Shown one piece after another: positions 26,002 to 35,664 of a DNA stretch of 64,000 nt. Within the stretch, counting starts at the first letter, position 1. Every line of letters begins with the position of its first letter. The position numbers and the translations under genes are program-made. A model generated the notes under the pieces. That model ran no database searches and was not told the DNA's origin. It saw only the letters and a program-made list of their open reading frames with translations. This DNA comes from Phycisphaerales bacterium (lineage in GTDB: Bacteria > Planctomycetota > Phycisphaerae > Phycisphaerales > UBA1924): contig JARGPA010000015.1 in the NCBI GenBank assembly GCA_029213305.1, positions 1-64,000 of the forward strand, given 5' to 3'.

Positions 26002-27063
26002 TCACTCTGGGATCGCACAGTGACCGCCATTGCGTAAGTGATAGTCCTGATGGTATTCTTCTGCTTTGTAAAACTTAGGAGCAGCCATGATCTCTGTTGT
26101 GATCTTCTTTGAGCTCCATTTCCCTTCTTTCTGTTGAGCATCAATGAAATCTTGGGCAACTTTCATCTGTTGATCATCAGTTGGAAAAATCATAGAACGA
26201 TATTGCGACCCGTAATCCGGGCCTTGACGATTGCCCTGTGTTGGGTTATGAATCTTGAAGAAAAATGCGAGTAGTTCATCGTAGCTAACAACCGCAGGAT
26301 CGTATTTGATTTCCACAGACTCTGCATGCCCCGATGTTCCAGAGCAGACTTCTTTGTACGATGGATTTGTATCGTCTCCACCTTGGTAACCTGAGATTGC
26401 ATCATGAACCCCAGGGATCTGTGAGAATCGGTCTTCAACGCCCCAGAAACATCCCCCGGCGAAGTAGGCGGTTTTCAAACTGCTCGCCGCCGGACTCCCT
26501 GGTAGAGGGTTTCCGTCTTCAACGAAATCGAGAGAGATTGAGTTAACACAAAATCGAAGACCTGTTGGCTTAGGTCCGTCAGGGAAAACATGACCAAGAT
26601 GAGCGCTGCATCGAGCACACAAAATTTCAGTTCGTGTCATCCCAAATGAAGAATCATCAAGCTCAGATACATGCTCAGGATCAACTGGTTGGAAAAAACT
26701 AGGCCAACCAGTACCTGACTTAAACTTCGAATCAGATTTAAACAAAGGCAAATCACACAAACGACAGATGTAAGTGCCATCGAGTTTGTTGTCGACAAGA
26801 TTGCCGCAGAATGCAGGTTCAGTGCCTTTTTTAAGAATCACTTTCGCTTCTTCTGGGGAAAGCTTCTTCGCTTTTTCTTGAATCTCACTCTCAGTGAGAG
26901 GGGTGATATCAAAACCTAACTGTGATAACTTCTTGTCTTGCATCGAGGGTGCTTTCTCTGCGGCATTGGTTGATTTATACTCTGGCGCTTTGATCAGGCC
27001 GAACCCGATGACAAATGTCATCGAAGTGACTGCAATCAGTGCGATTACTCTGTTGATTATCAT
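26002..27063 (-). CDS. Secreted MsrB-MsrA fusion methionine sulfoxide reductase
   Basis: Bifunctional repair enzyme, 353 residues. After a signal peptide or membrane anchor (about 5-24), an MsrB domain (about 55-180) carries the structural zinc Cys100, Cys103, Cys149 and Cys152 and the catalytic Cys172 in LRFCVNS, for the R-sulfoxide. An MsrA domain follows (about 198-353) with the catalytic Cys205 in GGCFWG, and the substrate motif EEYHQDY near the end, for the S-sulfoxide. The order is B then A, unlike the A-B order of neisserial PilB. Export implies repair of oxidised envelope proteins. No fused thioredoxin is present, so a periplasmic reductant must come from elsewhere. Confidence 0.95.
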   Translation of the reverse strand: MIINRVIALIAVTSMTFVIGFGLIKAPEYKSTNAAEKAPSMQDKKLSQLGFDITPLTESEIQEKAKKLSPEEAKVILKKGTEPAFCGNLVDNKLDGTYICRLCDLPLFKSDSKFKSGTGWPSFFQPVDPEHVSELDDSSFGMTRTEILCARCSAHLGHVFPDGPKPTGLRFCVNSISLDFVEDGNPLPGSPAASSLKTAYFAGGCFWGVEDRFSQIPGVHDAISGYQGGDDTNPSYKEVCSGTSGHAESVEIKYDPAVVSYDELLAFFFKIHNPTQGNRQGPDYGSQYRSMIFPTDDQQMKVAQDFIDAQQKEGKWSSKKITTEIMAAPKFYKAEEYHQDYHLRNGGHCAIPE

Positions 27064-27240
27064 TCGTTTTCCTCAACATGGGTGAAAGAGATGTTTGCTA
27101 TAAGTAAACACCCGTTTAGGATAGATTATTCGTTCTCAATGTAGATTTAGATACATCACAGATAAATCGTACTCAAAAATAAGCTACTTTGTTCGTGTAG
27201 ACCCTGAGAGTATTGAGAAGAGTATGAAAAAGGATGAGAT

Positions 27241-28446
27241 ATGCGGACTTTGATCACTTTGTTGCTGTTGTTGAGTTTGAATCAAACATTACTCGCAATC
27301 GATGATGTACAAAAACCTGTTGATACTGAATCTTTCACATTTGTCGCATTTGGTGATCGCACTGGGGGACCTGAAATTGGAATTAAGGTGCTCGAAGAAG
27401 CCGTTGAAATGACAAATTGGCTCGATCCTGATCTCGTCATGACAGTGGGGGATCTCGTAGAAGGCAAATCAACCCGAAGTGAATGGATTTCACAACATGA
27501 TGAGTTTATCTCGATCATGAATCAACTTGAAATGAACTGGTATCCAGTTGCAGGAAATCATGATGTTTACCCAGCGAAAAGAGGGGGCGAATCAAACACC
27601 GGTTTATACGAACAACACTTTGGGCCGTTAATCTACAGCTTTGATCACAAGTTTGCACATTTCGTCGTTCTCTTTACTGACGAACAAATGGATTACCACG
27701 ATCCGAGTAACAGCCAGAATATGTCCCAAGAGCAGATGGATTGGTTACGCGATGATTTATCAAATACGAATGCGAAGCAAATCTTTGTTTTTCTTCATCA
27801 TCCACGATGGACCGAAGAATATAAGGGTTGTAACTGGGATCAAGTACACGAGATATTCGCAAAAGATGGGCGTTCGACCACGATCGTCGGCGGACACATA
27901 CACACATTACGTGATGATGGAATGCGCGACAATGTCCATTATCTCACCCTTGCAACAACAGGTGGTTGGCCAAAGAGAGGGTTTGATCACGCGACAATCC
28001 ATCACTTAACCCAGTTCCAGGTACGAAAAGAACAAGTGTCAATTGTCCATATCCCAGTTGGATCGATTCTTCCTAGTGATGCATATCCAGGTATCGAGTT
28101 TGATGACATTCGAGCGCTCCATAAGAGAGATTGGTTTTCTGGGTTTGGACACTTCGCACGTGACCAGTTCGATATTGAGATCGAACTTACAAACATCACT
28201 TCAAAAGAAATGAGTTACAAAGTTGGAATCCAACACGCTCACGGCTGGCGAGTAGAACCTGAATATGTTGAAGTGACTATTCCTTCTGGAGCACTTGAGA
28301 CAGTGACTCTTGAGTTGATCTCAGAAGGCGGAACAACTCTCAATCCAGTTGAAGTGATTGTGCGAGCATATTACCCACATCAATCTGGAGAAAATCAACC
28401 AGTCTCAATCCATAAAGAAATTCTACTAAACGATGATTCAGGCTGA
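27241..28446 (+). CDS. Secreted calcineurin-like phosphoesterase
   Basis: A 401-residue protein with a signal peptide (1-19). The metallophosphoesterase motifs occur in order: FGDRTGG, VGDLVEG, AGNHDVY, FLHHPRW and VGGHIHT. Together they bind two metals. The last 130 residues look like a beta-sandwich (VGIQHAHGWRVEPEYVEV...VTLELISEGG), probably a carbohydrate- or protein-binding module. Likely a periplasmic phosphatase or phosphodiesterase; substrate unknown. A 177-base divergent region separates it from msrBA. Its 3' end overlaps the convergent metallopeptidase-like gene by 9 bases. Confidence 0.9.
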   Translation: MRTLITLLLLLSLNQTLLAIDDVQKPVDTESFTFVAFGDRTGGPEIGIKVLEEAVEMTNWLDPDLVMTVGDLVEGKSTRSEWISQHDEFISIMNQLEMNWYPVAGNHDVYPAKRGGESNTGLYEQHFGPLIYSFDHKFAHFVVLFTDEQMDYHDPSNSQNMSQEQMDWLRDDLSNTNAKQIFVFLHHPRWTEEYKGCNWDQVHEIFAKDGRSTTIVGGHIHTLRDDGMRDNVHYLTLATTGGWPKRGFDHATIHHLTQFQVRKEQVSIVHIPVGSILPSDAYPGIEFDDIRALHKRDWFSGFGHFARDQFDIEIELTNITSKEMSYKVGIQHAHGWRVEPEYVEVTIPSGALETVTLELISEGGTTLNPVEVIVRAYYPHQSGENQPVSIHKEILLNDDSG

Positions 28447-28992
28447 TCTCAACACCCTGGGTTCAACGTAGGGGAGTAACTCTTCGGGTATCTTTTTTAA
28501 CCCTCTCCGAAGTGCTTTTTCAACAGCATAGTTCAATGAATCATGCATTCGTTCGTGCACTCGATCTGTCACATTAAGTTCGAGCTCATGCATTTTGTCG
28601 ATTGAAAACTTCCACGCGTAAAACTCTTCGAGACATCTGGGTTTGTATGTGCCAAATCCAATTGCATGATGCCCAATTTCATGTAAAAAAATCGCTGCTG
28701 ACATCGGACCTTTGGGCTTTGGAGATTCGAGTAACTTTGACACAGATCCATCCCGATATGTGACTTGCCATGCAACACCTGACATGGAGGATCTCCATTT
28801 GCGAACACGAACTCCATACTCCAGAAGCATCTGTTTGGTAATTTGCTCATATTTGAGCTGCATCCCTGTCGGCGCGGATTTTCTCTTTGAGTTGGTCCGA
28901 ACGATCACCGTAGGTGTCGATTGTTTTCTTCGACGAGGTTTCTTTCGAGATGTTGTTGGGATCAATAAATCCCAAAGAGTCAATCTATTCAT
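28438..28992 (-). CDS. HExxH putative zinc-binding protein
   Basis: Unrecognised 184-residue protein. The N-terminal 40 residues are basic and Ser/Thr-rich (SRKKPRRRKQ). The centre has the zincin motif FLHEIGHHA (His104, Glu105, His108), followed by EEFYAW at 122-127, which could give the third ligand. It has no signal peptide. The start overlaps the fmt stop by 8 bases, so it is translationally coupled to def-fmt, and its end overlaps the phosphoesterase gene on the other strand. It could be a small cytoplasmic metalloprotease, or a protein using the zincin fold for another role. Confidence 0.7.
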   Translation of the reverse strand: MNRLTLWDLLIPTTSRKKPRRRKQSTPTVIVRTNSKRKSAPTGMQLKYEQITKQMLLEYGVRVRKWRSSMSGVAWQVTYRDGSVSKLLESPKPKGPMSAAIFLHEIGHHAIGFGTYKPRCLEEFYAWKFSIDKMHELELNVTDRVHERMHDSLNYAVEKALRRGLKKIPEELLPYVEPRVLRSA

Positions 28993-29938
28993 ATTGCACT
29001 GTTGGGAGAGAGTTACCTAAGAGTTTTTCACCCGCTTGAACTGATCGACCATTTGCAAATGATTTCCAGTCCATTGATCGTTTACCTGCAGGTTGAACCA
29101 TCAGTAGTTGTATTACGTTCTTGTCGCCGCAAACAACATACCCATTGTCAGCATCGACGATCGTCCCTGCTGGTTCTTGGGAAAGAATATCAATGGGTTT
29201 CGATTGATTAATCTTGATTTTCTCATCGCGAAACCCCACTGTAATGCTTGGCCATGGGTTGAGACCGTTGATTCTTGATGAAACAAGTCGTGCAGGATGT
29301 GAGAAGTCAACAACTCCGTCAGACTTTGACATCTTCGAGGCAATCGTGACTTGAGATGGATCTTGTGTTAAGTATTCAACTTGATTATTGAAATGATCTT
29401 CGAGGACTTTCGCAATCAAATCAGGACCATCGTTTGAAAGTTGATCGTGCAACATCGCGGCGGTGAAATCAGATGGAATTTCACAATAAGACTGAGCAAG
29501 TACTGCTCCTGCATCCATCTCTTTATCGATGGTGATGACCGAGTTTCCAGTTGATTGATCTCCAGCCACGATTGCGGAGTTGATTGGAGAAGCTCCACGC
29601 CAACGAGGGAGACGGCTCGCGTGGAGATTAATCGCAAATCGATCTGCGATCAGTCTCGACCCAAGGTATTGGCCGTACGCGATGATAACCCATGCGTCTG
29701 CGTTCCAAGAACGCACTGTATCTCGTACCACTGGATCATTGATCTTCTCAGGTTTAATGATTGGAACATCAGGTAGATTCTCGCTTGCCCATTGTCCTAT
29801 AGGGGTCGGGGTGATTTTCGATCCGCGTCCTGCTTTCCGATCTGGTTGGGTGACAATACCAGTAACATTATGATCACGAGCAAGACGCTCGAGTGTAGGT
29901 ACGCCGAAAGCGCCTGAACCAAGAAAGATCACATCCAT
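28985..29938 (-). CDS. fmt: Methionyl-tRNA formyltransferase
   Basis: Formylates Met-tRNAfMet using 10-formyl-tetrahydrofolate. The N-terminal Rossmann-like domain starts with FLGSGAFGVPTLERL. The folate and catalytic region holds INLHASRLPRWRGASPI (Asn and His of the catalytic set) and ITIDKEMDAGAVLAQ with its conserved Asp. The C-terminal OB-like domain (about 205-310) binds the tRNA. At 317 residues it is full length. It follows def by 20 bases in the usual def-fmt order. Confidence 0.96.
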   Translation of the reverse strand: MDVIFLGSGAFGVPTLERLARDHNVTGIVTQPDRKAGRGSKITPTPIGQWASENLPDVPIIKPEKINDPVVRDTVRSWNADAWVIIAYGQYLGSRLIADRFAINLHASRLPRWRGASPINSAIVAGDQSTGNSVITIDKEMDAGAVLAQSYCEIPSDFTAAMLHDQLSNDGPDLIAKVLEDHFNNQVEYLTQDPSQVTIASKMSKSDGVVDFSHPARLVSSRINGLNPWPSITVGFRDEKIKINQSKPIDILSQEPAGTIVDADNGYVVCGDKNVIQLLMVQPAGKRSMDWKSFANGRSVQAGEKLLGNSLPTVQYE

Positions 29939-29958
29939 GTGTTCGTCCCTTTTCTTTC

Positions 29959-30534
29959 TTAGCGTTTGGCCGCTTTTTCCATCTGCTTAATTCTTGATCG
30001 ATTCTTAAATCGAGACATTTGATTCATCTTATCAAGAATGAGGACTCCATCGAGATGATCGATCTCATGTTGCCAACATCGAGCGAGCAACCCAGATGCT
30101 CGCATAGTTACTTCTTGTCCATCTAGCGTGATTGCTTTCACTGTCACAATTGCAGGCCTTTGCACTTCCCCAGTGATTCCAGGAAGAGATAGGCACCCTT
30201 CTTCGTAAGGTTCAAGTTCGCCGGCAAATTCGATAATCTCTGGATTGATAAATATTTGAGGCGAATCACAAGAGATTGGCAGATCAGGATCTGTTTCCTC
30301 TTGGTCATCTTCTGAGTCAAGATTCGGATCCGCAGGGACATGCGCTACGAACATTCGCCAAGAAAGCCCGATCTGGGGAGCAGCGAGTCCGATACCCTGA
30401 GCTCCTTTCATCAGATCGATCATCCGTAAGGCAACTGCACGAACTTCATCGTTGAGTTCGATAGGTTCAGCCTTCATTCGGAGGACTTCTGTGGGGTAGA
30501 GCTCGATTCGGAGTTTTTCTGGATTGATCGTCAT
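29959..30534 (-). CDS. def: Peptide deformylase
   Basis: Removes the N-formyl group from new proteins. All three motifs are intact: GIGLAAPQIG, EGCLSLPG (metal Cys) and QHEIDHLDG (two metal His and the catalytic Glu). An acidic insertion of about 15 residues (DSEDDQEETDPD, around 75-92) sits between motifs 1 and 2, longer than in E. coli. It is first in the def-fmt-HExxH operon and divergent from the TPR gene. Confidence 0.97.
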   Translation of the reverse strand: MTINPEKLRIELYPTEVLRMKAEPIELNDEVRAVALRMIDLMKGAQGIGLAAPQIGLSWRMFVAHVPADPNLDSEDDQEETDPDLPISCDSPQIFINPEIIEFAGELEPYEEGCLSLPGITGEVQRPAIVTVKAITLDGQEVTMRASGLLARCWQHEIDHLDGVLILDKMNQMSRFKNRSRIKQMEKAAKR

Positions 30535-30639
30535 TGATAGATCGTATGACCGAAGATTGAGGTTGTGGCGGAATCAGCCTTCCTGAGCGTTCATTCCGCG
30601 TATACTTGGTGACTATTGAGCGTTCAGGAGGAATGTGCC

Positions 30640-32121
30640 TTGGCCATGTTTGGTAAAAAGAATAAGAATGACGACAGCGCTGTAACCGAAACCCCGGTTG
30701 TCGAAGCTTTCTCACCCAAGAAAGCAAAGTCGTTTTTTGATCATGCAAAGACGGTTCACGAATCTGGGAATTACGAATATGCAATGCAATGCTGGCTCAA
30801 CGGTCTTGGAAAAGACCCGACTTCCATGTATGGACTCAACGCATTTCTCAAGTCCTCAGAAATCTACTCAGTAGAGAATCCCAAAAAGAGCAGTAAAGAC
30901 ACGAAAAAAGCAATTTCAAGCACCAAAGGAGATGTCGGGAAGTACCTTTCTGCACTACTCGACTTTGGTCTCGCTCGATTCGATCTGGGTAATGCCGTAA
31001 AAGCGACTTCTGCAGCTGCAAAGATCTCCCTTAAAGAACCCGTCACGATGCTCGGGGAACATGCACTCAAACTCATTCAAAACGACCCCAAGGCGAAGAA
31101 AGACTCGTATGTCAAACTCTTGGATGCTTTTGAATCAGTAGGCGCGTTTAAACTCGCAGCCATCGCTGGTGAATCCGCATGTCGTCTCGATGCTGCTGAC
31201 GGAGATCTCCAAGTCCGAGTACGAAACATGCTCGCACAGAGCACAATGTCCTCAGGTGGGTATGACAACGATGAAGAGGGTGGTTTCCGTAAAAATATCC
31301 GAGATGCTGATAAACAACTCGAACTTGAACAACAAGATTCACTTGCTAAAACAGATTCCACGAAAGATGCAATCGTAGAAACGACAGAAGCAGAATACAT
31401 TGCTCGTCCAGATGATCTTCCGACCCTGTCCAAATATGCAACTGCTCTATTAGAACGAAACAAGGGCTCTGATGGCCTCAAAGCACTCAATCTGTACACC
31501 AAAGCTTACAAAGCAAGCGGCGAGTTCAGGTATCGCAAACAAGCGGGCGAAATTCAAGTGTTGCGTGCGAGTAGAACACTTGCGAAATATGCTGCTCAAG
31601 CGAAAGCAAACCCTACAGATGAAGAGATAACAAGCAAGTACGCAAAAGCACAAACGCAGTTTGAGAAACTTCAGCTCAATGAACTGAAACTACAGGTTGA
31701 GAACTACCCTACTGATTTAGGGCTCAAATACAAACTAGGCAAAATCCTATTCCAAAAAGAAGAGTATCAGGATGCAATTGAGCAGTTCCAGATTGCTCAA
31801 AATGACCCGAAGCTCCGTCGTGATGTCTTGAACTTGATGGCTCAATCGTTCCGTAAACTTGACGGCTGGGAAGATGCTGCGATTACAACCTTTGATCAAG
31901 CATTCGATGGTATTTCAGATGAAACTTCTGATCTTGGAATGGATATCCGATATGGACTGATGGATGCACTCCAAGCAAAGGCTGCGAAAGATCAAGATCT
32001 AGAATCAGCAACACGCGCAGACAAACTCGCGGCGGGACTAGCGATTCAACAGTTCAACTACCGTGATGTGCGTGAACGAAGAGAACAGATTAAAGCATTG
32101 ATCGCAGAGATTAAGTCTTAA
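30640..32121 (+). CDS. TPR-repeat protein
   Basis: A soluble protein of about 494 residues, Lys- and Ala-rich, built of tetratricopeptide-like helices (around 35-75, 250-300 and 355-440; for example LGLKYKLGKILFQKEEYQDAIEQF). It has no signal peptide. A TTG start at 30640 is favoured because AGGAGGA (30626-30632) lies about 7 bases before it; the ATG at 30646 would be 13 bases away. It precedes kdsB by 17 bases. TPR proteins usually assemble complexes; the partner is unknown. Confidence 0.8.
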   Translation: MAMFGKKNKNDDSAVTETPVVEAFSPKKAKSFFDHAKTVHESGNYEYAMQCWLNGLGKDPTSMYGLNAFLKSSEIYSVENPKKSSKDTKKAISSTKGDVGKYLSALLDFGLARFDLGNAVKATSAAAKISLKEPVTMLGEHALKLIQNDPKAKKDSYVKLLDAFESVGAFKLAAIAGESACRLDAADGDLQVRVRNMLAQSTMSSGGYDNDEEGGFRKNIRDADKQLELEQQDSLAKTDSTKDAIVETTEAEYIARPDDLPTLSKYATALLERNKGSDGLKALNLYTKAYKASGEFRYRKQAGEIQVLRASRTLAKYAAQAKANPTDEEITSKYAKAQTQFEKLQLNELKLQVENYPTDLGLKYKLGKILFQKEEYQDAIEQFQIAQNDPKLRRDVLNLMAQSFRKLDGWEDAAITTFDQAFDGISDETSDLGMDIRYGLMDALQAKAAKDQDLESATRADKLAAGLAIQQFNYRDVRERREQIKALIAEIKS

Positions 32122-32138
32122 ATCGGAGCTGAGATTCG

Positions 32139-32879
32139 ATGAGCATTGTGGGGATTATTCCAGCTCGGTTTGAATCAACTCGACTTCCGGGCAAGGTTCT
32201 TCTCAGTGATACAGGGAAGCCCCTGATTGTCCATGTTGTTGAATCGGTTCAAAGATCTACTCGATTAGATCGAGTTGTCGTGGCTGCAGACACCCAAGAA
32301 ATCTGTAAAGTGCTCACAGATCTTGATATCGAAGTCGTTCTGACGGACCCATCACACCCTAATGGAACATCTCGACTTGCAGAAGCAGCACAAATCCTTG
32401 GGCTTGATCTTGATGACATTATCGTCAATGTTCAAGGTGATGAACCAGAGCTCGATCCAAAGTTGATTGACTCTGCAGTTGATGCTTTCGTTCTATCTGG
32501 AGTGGAGATGGGGACCTTAGCGTCTCCTCTACAGGATGGTGATGATGTTTCAAATCCGAATCTAGTCAAAGTTGTTACTCGCAAGGCACAAGATGGAGTT
32601 GATCGAGCGATCTACTTCTCAAGATCCCCAGTCCCATTCGATAGAGATTCGCAGGGAGTTGATTGGCTAAAGCATGCGGGGATATATGTCTATCGCAGGC
32701 AGTTCTTAGACCAGTTTGTGAGTTGGCCAATTTCCCGACTTGAATCTGTGGAACAGCTCGAACAACTGCGTGCGATTGAAGCAGGAGTAGAAATCGCTGT
32801 TGCGATTTGCCCGTTTGTCCACAAAGGTATTGACACTCCCGAAGACTACCGGGCGTTTTGTGCCCGTATTACGCAATAA
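32139..32879 (+). CDS. kdsB: CMP-KDO synthetase
   Basis: Activates 3-deoxy-manno-octulosonate with CTP for lipopolysaccharide core synthesis. The nucleotide loop IIPARFESTRLPGKVL is diagnostic, as are NGTSRLAEA and IIVNVQGDEPEL with the Mg-binding Asp. At 246 residues it is standard length. The next gene, pyrG, makes CTP, the co-substrate. Its presence supports an LPS-bearing outer membrane. Confidence 0.95.
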   Translation: MSIVGIIPARFESTRLPGKVLLSDTGKPLIVHVVESVQRSTRLDRVVVAADTQEICKVLTDLDIEVVLTDPSHPNGTSRLAEAAQILGLDLDDIIVNVQGDEPELDPKLIDSAVDAFVLSGVEMGTLASPLQDGDDVSNPNLVKVVTRKAQDGVDRAIYFSRSPVPFDRDSQGVDWLKHAGIYVYRRQFLDQFVSWPISRLESVEQLEQLRAIEAGVEIAVAICPFVHKGIDTPEDYRAFCARITQ

Positions 32880-32948
32880 ATTATCCAGAATTTCATAAGA
32901 ATCCGCAACTGAGTTGCACGCTGGGTATCGGAGTTGTTACGATCAGTT

Positions 32949-34910
32949 ATGCCCAATCAAAGCGACGCCGCAGACGGTCAAGATTCATCGAATCATGCAT
33001 CATCCACTCCGGTCTCAACACCACCGGGTGATACTGTCGGCACAAATCTTCTCGCTGAAGCAGGTGAGCGCTCAATGACGAACTCGGAGTATTATTCTCC
33101 GATTCCAGACGGCTACAAAAAAGGCAACCATAAATATGTCGTAATCCTCGGCACAGTAATGTCGGGTCTTGGGAAGGGCATCTTCTCGTCTTCGATGGCA
33201 AAAGTCCTCAAAGACAAAGGGTTACGAGTTGCACCGATCAAATGCGAGGGATATCTCAACATTGATTCAGGAACACTCAACCCATATCGACATGGAGAGG
33301 TATTTGTCTTAGATGACGGAACCGAATGCGATATGGATCTTGGTACTTACGAGCGAATGCTCAACCAGAATCTCACGAAACGAAACTTCGTAACCTCAGG
33401 TCAGATCTACTCAGAGATTCTCGATCGTGAACGCCAAGGGGTATATCTCGGACGAGATGTCCAGATGATCCCACATGTTACCGGCGAAGTTAAACGCAAA
33501 CTCCGGGAACTCGCTTTGAGAGGAGACGGAGAAGGTCCTGCAGATGTTGTATTCGTAGAAGTCGGCGGCACAGTAGGCGATTACGAAAACGGGTTTTACA
33601 TCGAAGCTCTTCGTGAACTTGCATTTGAAGAAGGTCCTGGGAGTGTCTGCTTTGTCGCATTGACATATGTCATCGAACCCAAAGCACTCGGGGAACAAAA
33701 ATCAAAGGCGGCCCAACTCGGTATCAAACGTTTGATGGAATCTGGAATCCAACCTCACCTCATTGCATGTCGAGCAAGTAACCCTGCAGAATCAAAGGTG
33801 ATGGAAAAAATCGCGATGTTCTCCAATGTACCCAAGAACCGAGTGTTCTCAATGCATGATCGCGACAGCATCTACACGATTCCTGATGAAATGAGAAATG
33901 AAGGACTCGATCGCGAGATTCTCTCTATTCTTGATCTTCATAATCGTGTAGACGCAATGCAAGAAGATAAATCTCGCAGACAATGGGGATCATTCGTAGA
34001 GGGATTGGTTGCGCCTAAAAACTACACAATTAAAGTCGCCGTCGCCGGCAAATACGCAGATCTAATGGATGCATACGCGTCAATCCAGAAATCTCTTGAA
34101 CACTGCGCTGCTCATTTCCGTTGTCGAATAAGACAAGAATGGATCGACACGACTGATATCTCTGATTCGAATGTCGCACAACAACTTGATGGTTTTGACG
34201 GCGTAATTGTCCCAGGTGGATTCGGTTCTAGAGGAGTCGAAGGCAAAATCTCAGTAGTGAAGTACTGTAGAGAATCGGGGATGCCATACCTTGGGATTTG
34301 TCTCGGATTCCAAGTCGCTGTCATCGAGTTCGCGAGAAATGTACTCGGTATCAAAGATGCATATTCAACTGAGTTTGATCCTATGTGTGGATCCCCATTA
34401 ATTTCAGAACTCCCTGACCAGAAGAAAATCGAAGGACTCGGGGGCACAATGCGTTTGGGAGCTCAAGATGTACAAATCACTCCTGATTCTCTCGCAGCAT
34501 TCCTCGCAGGTGGGAAACGATCGATCCATGAACGATTCAGACATCGGTACGAAGTAGATCCTTCATTTATTGATCAACTTGAAGCAGGCGGGCTCGTATT
34601 CTCAGGCCGACACCCTGAACAACCAATTATGCAGATTTTGGAACTTCCATCATCCGCTCAATCTGTTGGACATGATGACAATGAAAACGGACCAACTACT
34701 CATCCATATTTCATCGGAGCCCAGTTTCACCCAGAACTGACTTCTCGACCTCTGACCCCACAACCAATGTTCATGGGACTTGTTGCCGCGTCATTAGCAG
34801 GCAAATACGAGTCAGATGAGTCTGAATGGAACACTCTATATTCAGGGAATGCGGCATTACGGACATGGTTGTACACACGGAAAAATGGAAAAACGCAACC
34901 TACATCGTAA
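32949..34910 (+). CDS. pyrG: CTP synthase
   Basis: Makes CTP from UTP, ATP and glutamine. The synthase domain starts with KYVVILGTVMSGLGKGI and contains the conserved segments CEGYLNIDSGTLNPYRHGE and EVGGTVGDYEN. The C-terminal class I glutaminase has the nucleophile in GICLGFQ (Phe where Met is usual) and the His-Glu pair in QFHPEL. From ATG 32949 the protein has an extra, low-complexity N-terminus of about 45 residues. An ATG at 33075 with AGGTGAG upstream would remove most of it and is a real alternative. The gene follows kdsB, its metabolic consumer. Confidence 0.94.
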   Translation: MPNQSDAADGQDSSNHASSTPVSTPPGDTVGTNLLAEAGERSMTNSEYYSPIPDGYKKGNHKYVVILGTVMSGLGKGIFSSSMAKVLKDKGLRVAPIKCEGYLNIDSGTLNPYRHGEVFVLDDGTECDMDLGTYERMLNQNLTKRNFVTSGQIYSEILDRERQGVYLGRDVQMIPHVTGEVKRKLRELALRGDGEGPADVVFVEVGGTVGDYENGFYIEALRELAFEEGPGSVCFVALTYVIEPKALGEQKSKAAQLGIKRLMESGIQPHLIACRASNPAESKVMEKIAMFSNVPKNRVFSMHDRDSIYTIPDEMRNEGLDREILSILDLHNRVDAMQEDKSRRQWGSFVEGLVAPKNYTIKVAVAGKYADLMDAYASIQKSLEHCAAHFRCRIRQEWIDTTDISDSNVAQQLDGFDGVIVPGGFGSRGVEGKISVVKYCRESGMPYLGICLGFQVAVIEFARNVLGIKDAYSTEFDPMCGSPLISELPDQKKIEGLGGTMRLGAQDVQITPDSLAAFLAGGKRSIHERFRHRYEVDPSFIDQLEAGGLVFSGRHPEQPIMQILELPSSAQSVGHDDNENGPTTHPYFIGAQFHPELTSRPLTPQPMFMGLVAASLAGKYESDESEWNTLYSGNAALRTWLYTRKNGKTQPTS

Positions 34911-34929
34911 CTAAACATTCACATGAGAT

Positions 34930-35604
34930 TTAACTCCGGTTGTGAACCTGTAACTGATGTGATACATCTTTTAATATGAGTGCACTTAGTCGATCCGGGT
35001 ATCCAAGTGTGACGGATGTGTTATGAACTAGAGTTTGCGCGTGTAGATTTGCTGACAGACTCAATTCTGGATCAGCACTCATCGAAGCAAAGCTAACAAA
35101 AACATGTGCACCCCAAGGACGATTGATTCCATTGTCTGGCTGTAGTTCATGTATATGCCACTGGACTGCATTCATGCAACGATCAATAAGCACAGAGGAT
35201 TGAGAACTGTTCGCGTAGTTCCAAAGTGCGTGGAGCGAACAAAGCTCAACCATTGTTCGATACTCGATTGCAAGATTTTCTGAATCACTAACTAACGGCC
35301 CAGAGGGCTCAACGAGATCCAGAGCAATAGCTTCAGTGAGATTCCCAGAATGAGTTAACCACCAAAGTTGCTCGTCGAGTGCGTCGGATTGAATTGACTC
35401 CGATTGTACATTGAAAATATGACTGAGAAACGGGCGATCAGTTGCACGCCGATTGCCGTACTCATCCGTAAAGTTCTCAATAAACCTCGTTTTTTCTGAT
35501 TCACTCTTCTCGAATGGCATGTCCAAGAGTACAGGACTGATCAGTGAATCAATAAACTGTACCCATTGTTCATTTGAAGGCAATTTTGGTTGATTTGTGT
35601 TCAC
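34930..35604 (-). CDS. Hypothetical helical protein
   Basis: Unrecognised 224-residue soluble protein, acidic and mostly helical. The central stretch has several conserved-looking residues (EYRTMVELCSLHALWNYA, then WHIHELQPDNGINRPWGAHVF). It has no signal peptide or membrane helix. It lies convergent to pyrG and divergent from panC. It could be an enzyme of helical-toroid type, judging by the periodic Trp/His/Leu pattern, but that is weak. Confidence 0.6.
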   Translation of the reverse strand: MNTNQPKLPSNEQWVQFIDSLISPVLLDMPFEKSESEKTRFIENFTDEYGNRRATDRPFLSHIFNVQSESIQSDALDEQLWWLTHSGNLTEAIALDLVEPSGPLVSDSENLAIEYRTMVELCSLHALWNYANSSQSSVLIDRCMNAVQWHIHELQPDNGINRPWGAHVFVSFASMSADPELSLSANLHAQTLVHNTSVTLGYPDRLSALILKDVSHQLQVHNRS

Positions 35605-35664
35605 ATAAAATCGTAGCCTCGCAATTGCTGTCTACACTCGATTTTACGATTGAAAGGTTGCACA

